The position numbers and the translations under genes are program-made. Shown piece after piece: positions 11,101-24,401 of a stretch of DNA of 64,000 nucleotides. The stretch spans positions 1,798,001 to 1,862,000 of the forward strand of contig BSDZ01000003.1 in NCBI GenBank assembly GCA_030268105.1, given 5' to 3'. Numbering within the stretch: position 1 is the stretch's first letter; the number at the start of each line of letters is the position of its first letter. Source of the DNA: Volvox africanus. Its lineage: Eukaryota; Chlorophyta; Chlorophyceae; Chlamydomonadales; Volvocaceae. The notes under the pieces were generated by a model. That model was given only the letters and a program-made list of their open reading frames with translations, made no database searches and was not told the origin of the DNA.

Positions 11101-12200
11101 AGATTATAAGACGGTTGGTCGGTCATGTATCAAGGCCTACCGCGTCTGACTTCCTGCAATGGCAACTATGGAAACGCCTAGCAGTTGCACACAAATTCTT
11201 GATTCAGGGAAGTAAAGAAAATAAGTTCGAGACAAAAAGGCAAATAAAATTGTTCGATGCTCTTACGAGCAAGCCCATCGGTGAAGCTGTCACGTCGAGA
11301 AGCGCGATGGATCAACCGTGAACTGACAAGACTGTCGAAGCTCCCAAACCAACGATTTGATTGCATTTGCATAGTTGTGAGAACTAAATAATGGTTCAAT
11401 GTATATGATTTGTTCGGGCAATCGTTCAATCCCAACCGTAATTGTTTTGCTATTGCTTCATAAACGGGTGAGTGCAGCGGTTGACCAAGGAATCGGGGAG
11501 GTCGAACTTATCAAAGTCCACATCTACCAGCAGGCACCTAGAATACACACATTTAAAGTCCGTTGCTGCAACTTGCATGGTATGAAAGGTTTCAACGTAT
11601 CCCAAATTTCTCGTTTCTACCTTTCCAACATCCTGTTCCTGTCCTCTCGTGCGACTTAAAGACGTGCGTCTTGACGACCGCCTGGGCCGCCCCAACGTCC
11701 GCCTCCCACTTTCATCAAAGTATGGCATCTGCGTGTGTATCAGGCCTTGGAGCATGCTCTTTCACGCTTCGATGCCTTTGATTTTCCTTCAAAGAGAGTT
11801 ATATTCGAACACGTTTAACTGGAAGAACGAGCTATGGGTAGCCGGAGATGAACCGTTCAAATAAATGCGTGTTGGGCATTAGACTACGTGTGTATGAGGC
11901 CGGATGGCCGTGTCTATTTATACATTAATCAGGACGTATTCACATACGGCTGGTAGAGGATGCCACGGCATGGGAACAGTGACATCCACGACAGTGTACG
12001 CCTGATGGCTGGTGCGTGCTCGTGCCTTCATGCATATCTAATTTGTGGATGGGCTGCGGGCTGAACGTGTGTGTATGTTTTTGTATGATATGTTCACGTT
12101 CACTGTTTGGAAACTAGTTTGATAAGCCCCACCCCGCCGTTGGTATGGGCTATGGGTATGTGTTTATACCCCTTCACGTGATATGCTGATGACGAGCATG
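8135..12200. repeat. Tandem repeat unit A3 (4066 bp)
   Basis: Carries a private 1-bp deletion near 9473 (CCCACGCAAC instead of CCCACCGCAAC). The head is the alternative ACATCTTGTC form and it has GAATTC at the site where A1, A2 and A4 have GAAGTC. Confidence 0.97.
10366..11055 (-). CDS. Candidate 229-aa protein, unit A3 copy
   Basis: Same protein as in A1. The A3 1-bp deletion lies well outside this ORF. Confidence 0.3.
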   Translation of the reverse strand: MLDRILELLNWCIHITQQSIRARIGATAADNVFLETNATEVLRRVATRFLCLHVGLVQMKCVCQPRNRKQHLGRYQVVESVQGSEQGPLGPSMCTCVSALTYLFVIAALQKSEDPGRSLWNSNSGRRPVEFKFAALVVFLSTMPKTAYADDAACRGRSSWLASKAFSYREQCFVWCCLLGRRYGACTPRTNEQALVQAESPPSPLPHPPSAQLPYPHSLLLPLFLSLQP

Positions 12201-15200
12201 TGAACCATGCAGCTGTGTTGACTGCATTACCGAGCTACTAGAGCTGTGTAAACATCTTGCCGTATGCGTTAATTGCGTAGGCGTGTACTCAGACAGGAAG
12301 GGCGCAGAAAACTGAAACATAATGATATCTTGCCACACTGTAGGGGCTACGCAGCAAATATGGAATTATTGACGAGGGTCTGAGCTCAGGGTGTGCGTGG
12401 TTAAGAAAGTTACATGAAACACAAACAGAATTGTGGAAGTACCAATCACGATATAGTACAAAACATAGGTATCAGAGTCTGCCCAATTAAGGGTGGTATC
12501 GAAAGACACCGAATATGAAGTCAAAGCCCCATATATATGTTTCGTTCCAGGGACCGAAGCCATGCCTGTGGCCGTGCGCCCCACCCTAGCTGAGACCTGT
12601 TATTGCTTCGTCCAACACCTCCGTCTACTGCCTCCCCTTGGTCCGTAGCCCTTCTGCCCGGTCGCCTGACAACTGCCGCACCCATTCACACCATCCCCGC
12701 ACATGCAGCCTGTCTGGCGAGCTAAATAACGCATAATAGATGGGGGCATAATAAATTCACCACGCAACCAAATTTTGGCACGAAACAATCCAACAAACAC
12801 GACGTGTTTTTTGTCCCGAGACACTCTGATTATGACTCCAGGGGGACACGTTGTGCTTAGGGCCTAGCAAGAGTTCGTTGAGGGTAGCTCCGGGCAAAAA
12901 GAGACATGTATGGCTCCAGGGAACCACGTGAAACTTGATGAGCAAACGAGGCTTACTGGGCCATATCGTGACCCCCCTTAAATCACTGCTGGGACACTCC
13001 CAACGGCACGGACCTAGGGAGCTTTCGTTTATTTGCATGGAAATCAATAAACGGCTGCGTACCCTCCTTCCACCAAATCCAATCCAGATCACGCACAGTA
13101 TTATCAATGCCGCCCCTTGGGAGAATACATGATCCCCAGCTTAGCATGTGTACTCGGGTAACGGGGATAGTAGAAAGCAAAGCGGTACTGCTAGCTATTG
13201 AACAGCTCATTATGCATAGCCATATCACCCATGAAGCAGTGACATTGATACCCGGCGTCCACGAAAACCCACTAAGCCTCCATCCGCACACTTGCGCAGC
13301 CAAGACAAGAAGCTAGCACAACTTGACAGCAAGCCGAGTGAAATTTCGACCCGCACAGACAGGCCAGCCCTTGAGGCCAAGCGCGCCAATCACCAGATGA
13401 GCAGATGCATAAAACCGCGCAAACTCAGATATCGCCAGAACCCCAGCCGGGTGCGCTCACCATGCAGCGATAACTCCATTTCCCCCGTTCACCACCGCAC
13501 AACGCATGCATGCACATGCCCCTTCCTGTCAGGACCCACCGCAACACAGTGGATTGACCTACTGCCCGTGCAAGCGCATTTCTCTACAGACAGCCCTGTG
13601 TTCGGACTGCGCTACAGCTTGTAGGGCGCGCCTGGCGACTGCTGCTGGGCGGGAGGGCTGTACCAGCTCCAGATATCTGGTGACTGCTGCTGAACCAGCC
13701 CTAGCTATCTGGTGACATGTACTTGGTGACCTGCGACGGACGCGCCAGTATAGGGACGGAAAGGCTGTGTTGAGCAGCAGTGAGGTCGCAAGCGGATCCT
13801 TACAATACCAAAGACATAGCAACTGTCCATGAAGGTAAAATGTAGCTCCGGCGGAGTGCGCCAGCACGGGACTGGAGCATCTGGGTTGTATGTTGGACAA
13901 GCTGGATAGGGGTACAGGCTACACCGCGCGCAGCTGGGCTAGGGTATTGAGACGGAAACGTGGCGGGCAGGTGATAGCGACATGCGGAATAAGGGCAGAG
14001 CAGCGGCCGCGTTGAAATTTGCACTAGCAGGCTCGCTTTGCAGATGCTTGTTTACATCCGCGCACATGCAGCCGTTTTGCCTTTGCTTGCCTCACGTGAT
14101 CCCTGACCTACTTACCCTTACAACAAAGGTCCATCCCTCCGCACCTTAATCAGAGATCCCAGGTCCCGTACCTGTGGGCTCGCCACTTTCCAAGGCTGTG
14201 CGTCCCTCGCTCATAACTTGGACAGGCGCTGTGTTGGTGAGGGCCTCGCTCGAGCAAGTCTCCGCAAAAAGTGAAGAAAACAGAAATCCCCTCAACAGTC
14301 TAGGACACGACCTCGCCACCAGCTTCTTGATTTCGGATCCAAGTTGCAAAATGCCACCGACACGCCTGATGCGTGGCTTTGAAGCGGTTGCGGCTTACCA
14401 ATGGGAGAATAAGGTGCTAACTGGCGACAAATTCAAGGTTGGAGAGAGAGAAAAAGAGGGAGAAGAAGAGAGTGGGGATAAGGCAGCTGGGCGGAGGGCG
14501 GGTGTGGGAGGGGGCTGGGCGGGGATTCAGCTTGGACGAGGGCTTGCTCGTTCGTTCTAGGGGTGCAAGCGCCATACCTTCGACCTAATAAGCAGCACCA
14601 TACGAAGCACTGTTCTCTGTACGAAAATGCTTTGCTCGCCAGCCAGCTTGACCGGCCCCTGCATGCCGCATCATCTGCATAGGCTGTCTTTGGCATCGTC
14701 GACAAGAATACCACCAAAGCTGCGAATTTAAATTCAACAGGGCGACGGCCGCTGTTGGAATTCCACAAACTCCGCCCAGGGTCTTCAGACTTCTGGAGTG
14801 CGGCGATCACAAAAAGGTACGTCAGCGCGCTAACGCATGTACACATGGACGGACCCAGAGGTCCCTGTTCGGACCCCTGCACGGACTCGACAACTTGGTA
14901 CCTGCCAAGGTGCTGCTTACGGTTGCGTGGCTGACATACGCATTTCATTTGTACAAGGCCTACATGCAGGCAAAGAAACCGCGTTGCCACCCTGCGCAGT
15001 ACCTCGGTGGCGTTGGTTTCCAAAAAAACATTATCAGCAGCTGTTGCTCCTATACGTGCTCGTATTGATTGCTGTGTGATATGTATGCACCAGTTCAACA
15101 ATTCAAGAATCCTATCTAGCATTCACTACTGCAACGTAAAGTTCTCTCGATATGATGAAATGTTTTAAGATTATAAGACGGTTGGTCGGTCATGTATCAA

Positions 15201-16267
15201 GGCCTACCGCGTCTGACTTCCTGCAATGGCAACTATGGAAACGCCTAGCAGTTGCACACAAATTCTTGATTCAGGGAAGTAAAGAAAATAAGTTCGAGAC
15301 AAAAAGGCAAATAAAATTGTTCGATGCTCTTACGAGCAAGCCCATCGGTGAAGCTGTCACGTCGAGAAGCGCGATGGATCAACCGTGAACTGACAAGACT
15401 GTCGAAGCTCCCAAACCAACGATTTGATTGCATTTGCATAGTTGTGAGAACTAAATAATGGTTCAATGTATATGATTTGTTCGGGCAATCGTTCAATCCC
15501 AACCGTAATTGTTTTGCTATTGCTTCATAAACGGGTGAGTGCAGCGGTTGACCAAGGAATCGGGGAGGTCGAACTTATCAAAGTCCACATCTACCAGCAG
15601 GCACCTAGAATACACACATTTAAAGTCCGTTGCTGCAACTTGCATGGTATGAAAGGTTTCAACGTATCCCAAATTTCTCGTTTCTACCTTTCCAACATCC
15701 TGTTCCTGTCCTCTCGTGCGACTTAAAGACGTGCGTCTTGACGACCGCCTGGGCCGCCCCAACGTCCGCCTCCCACTTTCATCAAAGTATGGCATCTGCG
15801 TGTGTATCAGGCCTTGGAGCATGCTCTTTCACGCTTCGATGCCTTTGATTTTCCTTCAAAGAGAGTTATATTCGAACACGTTTAACTGGAAGAACGAGCT
15901 ATGGGTAGCCGGAGATGAACCGTTCAAATAAATGCGTGTTGGGCATTAGACTACGTGTGTATGAGGCCGGATGGCCGTGTCTATTTATACATTAATCAGG
16001 ACGTATTCACATACGGCTGGTAGAGGATGCCACGGCATGGGAACAGTGACATCCACGACAGTGTACGCCTGATGGCTGGTGCGTGCTCGTGCCTTCATGC
16101 ATATCTAATTTGTGGATGGGCTGCGGGCTGAACGTGTGTGTATGTTTTTGTATGATATGTTCACGTTCACTGTTTGGAAACTAGTTTGATAAGCCCCACC
16201 CCGCCGTTGGTATGGGCTATGGGTATGTGTTTATACCCCTTCACGTGATATGCTGATGACGAGCATG
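12201..16267. repeat. Tandem repeat unit A4 (4067 bp)
   Basis: Matches A2 at every diagnostic site I compared: ATATCTTGCC head, GAAGTC, the rare T in GCAGCCTGTC and CCCGAGACAC. Confidence 0.97.
14433..15122 (-). CDS. Candidate 229-aa protein, unit A4 copy
   Basis: Same protein as in A1. Confidence 0.3.
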   Translation of the reverse strand: MLDRILELLNWCIHITQQSIRARIGATAADNVFLETNATEVLRRVATRFLCLHVGLVQMKCVCQPRNRKQHLGRYQVVESVQGSEQGPLGPSMCTCVSALTYLFVIAALQKSEDPGRSLWNSNSGRRPVEFKFAALVVFLSTMPKTAYADDAACRGRSSWLASKAFSYREQCFVWCCLLGRRYGACTPRTNEQALVQAESPPSPLPHPPSAQLPYPHSLLLPLFLSLQP

Positions 16268-19200
16268 TGAACCATGCAGCTGTGTTGACTGCATTACCGA
16301 GCTACTAGAGCTGTGTAAACATCTTGCCGTATGCGTTAATTGCGTAGGCGTGTACTCAGACAGGAAGGGCGCAGAAAACTGAAACATAATGACATCTTGT
16401 CACACTCTAGGGGCTACGCAGCAAATATGGAATTATTGACGAGGGTCTGAGCTCAGGGTGTGCGTGGTTAAGAAAGTTACATGAAACACAAACAGAATTG
16501 TGGAAGTACCAATCACGATATAGTACAAAACATAGGTATCAGAGTCTGCCCAATTAAGGGTGGTATCGAAAGACACCGAATATGAATTCAAAGCCCCATA
16601 TATATGTTTCGTTCCAGGGACCGAAGCCATGCCTGTGGCCGTGCGCCCCACCCTAGCTGAGACCTGTTATTGCTTCGTCCAACACCTCCGTCTACTGCCT
16701 CCCCTTGGTCCGTAGCCCTTCTGCCCGGTCGCCTGACAACTGCCGCACCCATTCACACCATCCCCGCACATGCAGCCCGTCTGGCGAGCTAAATAACGCA
16801 TAATAGATGGGGGCATAATAAATTCACCACGCAACCAAATTTTGGCACGAAACAATCCAACAAACACGACGTGTTTTTTGTCCCGAGGCACTCTGATTAT
16901 GACTCCAGGGGGACACGTTGTGCTTAGGGCCTAGCAAGAGTTCGTTGAGGGTAGCTCCGGGCAAAAAGAGACATGTATGGCTCCAGGGAACCACGTGAAA
17001 CTTGATGAGCAAACGAGGCTTACTGGGCCATATCGTGACCCCCCTTAAATCACTGCTGGGACACTCCCAACGGCACGGACCTAGGGAGCTTTCGTTTATT
17101 TGCATGGAAATCAATAAACGGCTGCGTACCCTCCTTCCACCAAATCCAATCCAGATCACGCACAGTATTATCAATGCCGCCCCTTGGGAGAATACATGAT
17201 CCCCAGCTTAGCATGTGTACTCGGGTAACGGGGATAGTAGAAAGCAAAGCGGTACTGCTAGCTATTGAACAGCTCATTATGCATAGCCATATCACCCATG
17301 AAGCAGTGACATTGATACCCGGCGTCCACGAAAACCCACTAAGCCTCCATCCGCACACTTGCGCAGCCAAGACAAGAAGCTAGCACAACTTGACAGCAAG
17401 CCGAGTGAAATTTCGACCCGCACAGACAGGCCAGCCCTTGAGGCCAAGCGCGCCAATCACCAGATGAGCAGATGCATAAAACCGCGCAAACTCAGATATC
17501 GCCAGAACCCCAGCCGGGTGCGCTCACCATGCAGCGATAACTCCATTTCCCCCGTTCACCACCGCACAACGCATGCATGCACATGCCCCTTCCTGTCAGG
17601 ACCCACCGCAACACAGTGGATTGACCTACTGCCCGTGCAAGCGCATTTCTCTACAGACAGCCCTGTGTTCGGACTGCGCTACAGCTTGTAGGGCGCGCCT
17701 GGCGACTGCTGCTGGGCGGGAGGGCTGTACCAGCTCCAGATATCTGGTGACTGCTGCTGAACCAGCCCTAGCTATCTGGTGACATGTACTTGGTGACCTG
17801 CGACGGACGCGCCAGTATAGGGACGGAAAGGCTGTGTTGAGCAGCAGTGAGGTCGCAAGCGGATCCTTACAATACCAAAGACATAGCAACTGTCCATGAA
17901 GGTAAAATGTAGCTCCGGCGGAGTGCGCCAGCACGGGACTGGAGCATCTGGGTTGTATGTTGGACAAGCTGGATAGGGGTACAGGCTACACCGCGCGCAG
18001 CTGGGCTAGGGTATTGAGACGGAAACGTGGCGGGCAGGTGATAGCGACATGCGGAATAAGGGCAGAGCAGCGGCCGCGTTGAAATTTGCACTAGCAGGCT
18101 CGCTTTGCAGATGCTTGTTTACATCCGCGCACATGCAGCCGTTTTGCCTTTGCTTGCCTCACGTGATCCCTGACCTACTTACCCTTACAACAAAGGTCCA
18201 TCCCTCCGCACCTTAATCAGAGATCCCAGGTCCCGTACCTGTGGGCTCGCCACTTTCCAAGGCTGTGCGTCCCTCGCTCATAACTTGGACAGGCGCTGTG
18301 TTGGTGAGGGCCTCGCTCGAGCAAGTCTCCGCAAAAAGTGAAGAAAACAGAAATCCCCTCAACAGTCTAGGACACGACCTCGCCACCAGCTTCTTGATTT
18401 CGGATCCAAGTTGCAAAATGCCACCGACACGCCTGATGCGTGGCTTTGAAGCGGTTGCGGCTTACCAATGGGAGAATAAGGTGCTAACTGGCGACAAATT
18501 CAAGGTTGGAGAGAGAGAAAAAGAGGGAGAAGAAGAGAGTGGGGATAAGGCAGCTGGGCGGAGGGCGGGTGTGGGAGGGGGCTGGGCGGGGATTCAGCTT
18601 GGACGAGGGCTTGCTCGTTCGTTCTAGGGGTGCAAGCGCCATACCTTCGACCTAATAAGCAGCACCATACGAAGCACTGTTCTCTGTACGAAAATGCTTT
18701 GCTCGCCAGCCAGCTTGACCGGCCCCTGCATGCCGCATCATCTGCATAGGCTGTCTTTGGCATCGTCGACAAGAATACCACCAAAGCTGCGAATTTAAAT
18801 TCAACAGGGCGACGGCCGCTGTTGGAATTCCACAAACTCCGCCCAGGGTCTTCAGACTTCTGGAGTGCGGCGATCACAAAAAGGTACGTCAGCGCGCTAA
18901 CGCATGTACACATGGACGGACCCAGAGGTCCCTGTTCGGACCCCTGCACGGACTCGACAACTTGGTACCTGCCAAGGTGCTGCTTACGGTTGCGTGGCTG
19001 ACATACGCATTTCATTTGTACAAGGCCTACATGCAGGCAAAGAAACCGCGTTGCCACCCTGCGCAGTACCTCGGTGGCGTTGGTTTCCAAAAAAACATTA
19101 TCAGCAGCTGTTGCTCCTATACGTGCTCGTATTGATTGCTGTGTGATATGTATGCACCAGTTCAACAATTCAAGAATCCTATCTAGCATTCACTACTGCA

Positions 19201-20334
19201 ACGTAAAGTTCTCTCGATATGATGAAATGTTTTAAGATTATAAGACGGTTGGTCGGTCATGTATCAAGGCCTACCGCGTCTGACTTCCTGCAATGGCAAC
19301 TATGGAAACGCCTAGCAGTTGCACACAAATTCTTGATTCAGGGAAGTAAAGAAAATAAGTTCGAGACAAAAAGGCAAATAAAATTGTTCGATGCTCTTAC
19401 GAGCAAGCCCATCGGTGAAGCTGTCACGTCGAGAAGCGCGATGGATCAACCGTGAACTGACAAGACTGTCGAAGCTCCCAAACCAACGATTTGATTGCAT
19501 TTGCATAGTTGTGAGAACTAAATAATGGTTCAATGTATATGATTTGTTCGGGCAATCGTTCAATCCCAACCGTAATTGTTTTGCTATTGCTTCATAAACG
19601 GGTGAGTGCAGCGGTTGACCAAGGAATCGGGGAGGTCGAACTTATCAAAGTCCACATCTACCAGCAGGCACCTAGAATACACACATTTAAAGTCCGTTGC
19701 TGCAACTTGCATGGTATGAAAGGTTTCAACGTATCCCAAATTTCTCGTTTCTACCTTTCCAACATCCTGTTCCTGTCCTCTCGTGCGACTTAAAGACGTG
19801 CGTCTTGACGACCGCCTGGGCCGCCCCAACGTCCGCCTCCCACTTTCATCAAAGTATGGCATCTGCGTGTGTATCAGGCCTTGGAGCATGCTCTTTCACG
19901 CTTCGATGCCTTTGATTTTCCTTCAAAGAGAGTTATATTCGAACACGTTTAACTGGAAGAACGAGCTATGGGTAGCCGGAGATGAACCGTTCAAATAAAT
20001 GCGTGTTGGGCATTAGACTACGTGTGTATGAGGCCGGATGGCCGTGTCTATTTATACATTAATCAGGACGTATTCACATACGGCTGGTAGAGGATGCCAC
20101 GGCATGGGAACAGTGACATCCACGACAGTGTACGCCTGATGGCTGGTGCGTGCTCGTGCCTTCATGCATATCTAATTTGTGGATGGGCTGCGGGCTGAAC
20201 GTGTGTGTATGTTTTTGTATGACATGTTCACGTTCACTGTTTGGAAACTAGTTTGATAAGCCCCACCCCGCCGTTGGTATGGGCTATGGGTATGTGTTTA
20301 TACCCCTTCACGTGATATGCTGATGACGAGCATG
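16268..20334. repeat. Tandem repeat unit A5 (4067 bp)
   Basis: Matches A3 at the head diagnostic sites (ACATCTTGTC, GAATTC, CCCGAGGCAC) but lacks the A3 1-bp deletion. Near its 3' end it has GACATGTTC (around 20221) instead of GATATGTTC, shared only with A6 and A7. Confidence 0.97.
18500..19189 (-). CDS. Candidate 229-aa protein, unit A5 copy
   Basis: Same protein as in A1. Confidence 0.3.
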   Translation of the reverse strand: MLDRILELLNWCIHITQQSIRARIGATAADNVFLETNATEVLRRVATRFLCLHVGLVQMKCVCQPRNRKQHLGRYQVVESVQGSEQGPLGPSMCTCVSALTYLFVIAALQKSEDPGRSLWNSNSGRRPVEFKFAALVVFLSTMPKTAYADDAACRGRSSWLASKAFSYREQCFVWCCLLGRRYGACTPRTNEQALVQAESPPSPLPHPPSAQLPYPHSLLLPLFLSLQP

Positions 20335-23300
20335 TGAACCATGCAGCTGTGTTGACTGCATTACCGAGCTACTAGAGCTGTGTAAACATCTTGCCGTATG
20401 CGTTAATTGCGTAGGCGTGTACTCAGACAGGAAGGGCGCAGAAAACTGAAACATAATGACATCTTGTCACACTCTAGGGGCTACGCAGCAAATATGGAAT
20501 TATTGACGAGGGTCTGAGCTCAGGGTGTGCGTGGTTAAGAAAGTTACATGAAACACAAACAGAATTGTGGAAGTACCAATCACGATATAGTACAAAACAT
20601 AGGTATCAGAGTCTGCCCAATTAAGGGTGGTATCGAAAGACACCGAATATGAATTCAAAGCCCCATATATATGTTTCGTTCCAGGGACCGAAGCCATGCC
20701 TGTGGCCGTGCGCCCCACCCTAGCTGAGACCTGTTATTGCTTCGTCCAACACCTCCGTCTACTGCCTCCCCTTGGTCCGTAGCCCTTCTGCCCGGTCGCC
20801 TGACAACTGCCGCACCCATTCACACCATCCCCGCACATGCAGCCCGTCTGGCGAGCTAAATAACGCATAATAGATGGGGGCATAATAAATTCACCACGCA
20901 ACCAAATTTTGGCACGAAACAATCCAACAAACACGACGTGTTTTTTGTCCCGAGGCACTCTGATTATGACTCCAGGGGGACACGTTGTGCTTAGGGCCTA
21001 GCAAGAGTTCGTTGAGGGTAGCTCCGGGCAAAAAGAGACATGTATGGCTCCAGGGAACCACGTGAAACTTGATGAGCAAACGAGGCTTACTGGGCCATAT
21101 CGTGACCCCCCTTAAATCACTGCTGGGACACTCCCAACGGCACGGACCTAGGGAGCTTTCGTTTATTTGCATGGAAATCAATAAACGGCTGCGTACCCTC
21201 CTTCCACCAAATCCAATCCAGATCACGCACAGTATTATCAATGCCGCCCCTTGGGAGAATACATGATCCCCAGCTTAGCATGTGTACTCGGGTAACGGGG
21301 ATAGTAGAAAGCAAAGCGGTACTGCTAGCTATTGAACAGCTCATTATGCATAGCCATATCACCCATGAAGCAGTGACATTGATACCCGGCGTCCACGAAA
21401 ACCCACTAAGCCTCCATCCGCACACTTGCGCAGCCAAGACAAGAAGCTAGCACAACTTGACAGCAAGCCGAGTGAAATTTCGACCCGCACAGACAGGCCA
21501 GCCCTTGAGGCCAAGCGCGCCAATCACCAGATGAGCAGATGCATAAAACCGCGCAAACTCAGATATCGCCAGAACCCCAGCCGGGTGCGCTCACCATGCA
21601 GCGATAACTCCATTTCCCCCGTTCACCACCGCACAACGCATGCATGCACATGCCCCTTCCTGTCAGGACCCACCGCAACACAGTGGATTGACCTACTGCC
21701 CGTGCAAGCGCATTTCTCTACAGACAGCCCTGTGTTCGGACTGCGCTACAGCTTGTAGGGCGCGCCTGGCGACTGCTGCTGGGCGGGAGGGCTGTACCAG
21801 CTCCAGATATCTGGTGACTGCTGCTGAACCAGCCCTAGCTATCTGGTGACATGTACTTGGTGACCTGCGACGGACGCGCCAGTATAGGGACGGAAAGGCT
21901 GTGTTGAGCAGCAGTGAGGTCGCAAGCGGATCCTTACAATACCAAAGACATAGCAACTGTCCATGAAGGTAAAATGTAGCTCCGGCGGAGTGCGCCAGCA
22001 CGGGACTGGAGCATCTGGGTTGTATGTTGGACAAGCTGGATAGGGGTACAGGCTACACCGCGCGCAGCTGGGCTAGGGTATTGAGACGGAAACGTGGCGG
22101 GCAGGTGATAGCGACATGCGGATTAAGGGCAGAGCAGCGGCCGCGTTGAAATTTGCACTAGCAGGCTCGCTTTGCAGATGCTTGTTTACATCCGCGCACA
22201 TGCAGCCGTTTTGCCTTTGCTTGCCTCACGTGATCCCTGACCTACTTACCCTTACAACAAAGGTCCATCCCTCCGCACCTTAATCAGAGATCCCAGGTCC
22301 CGTACCTGTGGGCTCGCCACTTTCCAAGGCTGTGCGTCCCTCGCTCATAACTTGGACAGGCGCTGTGTTGGTGAGGGCCTCGCTCGAGCAAGTCTCCGCA
22401 AAAAGTGAAGAAAACAGAAATCCCCTCAACAGTCTAGGACACGACCTCGCCACCAGCTTCTTGATTTCGGATCCAAGTTGCAAAATGCCACCGACACGCC
22501 TGATGCGTGGCTTTGAAGCGGTTGCGGCTTACCAATGGGAGAATAAGGTGCTAACTGGCGACAAATTCAAGGTTGGAGAGAGAGAAAAAGAGGGAGAAGA
22601 AGAGAGTGGGGATAAGGCAGCTGGGCGGAGGGCGGGTGTGGGAGGGGGCTGGGCGGGGATTCAGCTTGGACGAGGGCTTGCTCGTTCGTTCTAGGGGTGC
22701 AAGCGCCATACCTTCGACCTAATAAGCAGCACCATACGAAGCACTGTTCTCTGTACGAAAATGCTTTGCTCGCCAGCCAGCTTGACCGGCCCCTGCATGC
22801 CGCATCATCTGCATAGGCTGTCTTTGGCATCGTCGACAAGAATACCACCAAAGCTGCGAATTTAAATTCAACAGGGCGACGGCCGCTGTTGGAATTCCAC
22901 AAACTCCGCCCAGGGTCTTCAGACTTCTGGAGTGCGGCGATCACAAAAAGGTACGTCAGCGCGCTAACGCATGTACACATGGACGGACCCAGAGGTCCCT
23001 GTTCGGACCCCTGCACGGACTCGACAACTTGGTACCTGCCAAGGTGCTGCTTACGGTTGCGTGGCTGACATACGCATTTCATTTGTACAAGGCCTACATG
23101 CAGGCAAAGAAACCGCGTTGCCACCCTGCGCAGTACCTCGGTGGCGTTGGTTTCCAAAAAAACATTATCAGCAGCTGTTGCTCCTATACGTGCTCGTATT
23201 GATTGCTGTGTGATATGTATGCACCAGTTCAACAATTCAAGAATCCTATCTAGCATTCACTACTGCAACGTAAAGTTCTCTCGATATGATGAAATGTTTT

Positions 23301-24401
23301 AAGATTATAAGACGGTTGGTCGGTCATGTATCAAGGCCTACCGCGTCTGACTTCCTGCAATGGCAACTATGGAAACGCCTAGCAGTTGCACACAAATTCT
23401 TGATTCAGGGAAGTAAAGAAAATAAGTTCGAGACAAAAAGGCAAATAAAATTGTTCGATGCTCTTACGAGCAAGCCCATCGGTGAAGCTGTCACGTCGAG
23501 AAGCGCGATGGATCAACCGTGAACTGACAAGACTGTCGAAGCTCCCAAACCAACGATTTGATTGCATTTGCATAGTTGTGAGAACTAAATAATGGTTCAA
23601 TGTATATGATTTGTTCGGGCAATCGTTCAATCCCAACCGTAATTGTTTTGCTATTGCTTCATAAACGGGTGAGTGCAGCGGTTGACCAAGGAATCGGGGA
23701 GGTCGAACTTATCAAAGTCCACATCTACCAGCAGGCACCTAGAATACACACATTTAAAGTCCGTTGCTGCAACTTGCATGGTATGAAAGGTTTCAACGTA
23801 TCCCAAATTTCTCGTTTCTACCTTTCCAACATCCTGTTCCTGTCCTCTCGTGCGACTTAAAGACGTGCGTCTTGACGACCGCCTGGGCCGCCCCAACGTC
23901 CGCCTCCCACTTTCATCAAAGTATGGCATCTGCGTGTGTATCAGGCCTTGGAGCATGCTCTTTCACGCTTCGATGCCTTTGATTTTCCTTCAAAGAGAGT
24001 TATATTCGAACACGTTTAACTGGAAGAACGAGCTATGGGTAGCCGGAGATGAACCGTTCAAATAAATGCGTGTTGGGCATTAGACTACGTGTGTATGAGG
24101 CCGGATGGCCGTGTCTATTTATACATTAATCAGGACGTATTCACATACGGCTGGTAGAGGATGCCACGGCATGGGAACAGTGACATCCACGACAGTGTAC
24201 GCCTGATGGCTGGTGCGTGCTCGTGCCTTCATGCATATCTAATTTGTGGATGGGCTGCGGGCTGAACGTGTGTGTATGTTTTTGTATGACATGTTCACGT
24301 TCACTGTTTGGAAACTAGTTTGATAAGCCCCACCCCGCCGTTGGTATGGGCTATGGGTATGTGTTTATACCCCTTCACGTGATATGCTGATGACGAGCAT
24401 G
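20335..24401. repeat. Tandem repeat unit A6 (4067 bp)
   Basis: Same head and tail variants as A5. A private A-to-T change at 22123 makes a stop in the minus-strand short ORF that lies at unit positions 1600-1824 in the other units. Confidence 0.97.
22567..23256 (-). CDS. Candidate 229-aa protein, unit A6 copy
   Basis: Same protein as in A1. The A6-specific stop mutation affects a different ORF of the unit. Confidence 0.3.
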   Translation of the reverse strand: MLDRILELLNWCIHITQQSIRARIGATAADNVFLETNATEVLRRVATRFLCLHVGLVQMKCVCQPRNRKQHLGRYQVVESVQGSEQGPLGPSMCTCVSALTYLFVIAALQKSEDPGRSLWNSNSGRRPVEFKFAALVVFLSTMPKTAYADDAACRGRSSWLASKAFSYREQCFVWCCLLGRRYGACTPRTNEQALVQAESPPSPLPHPPSAQLPYPHSLLLPLFLSLQP

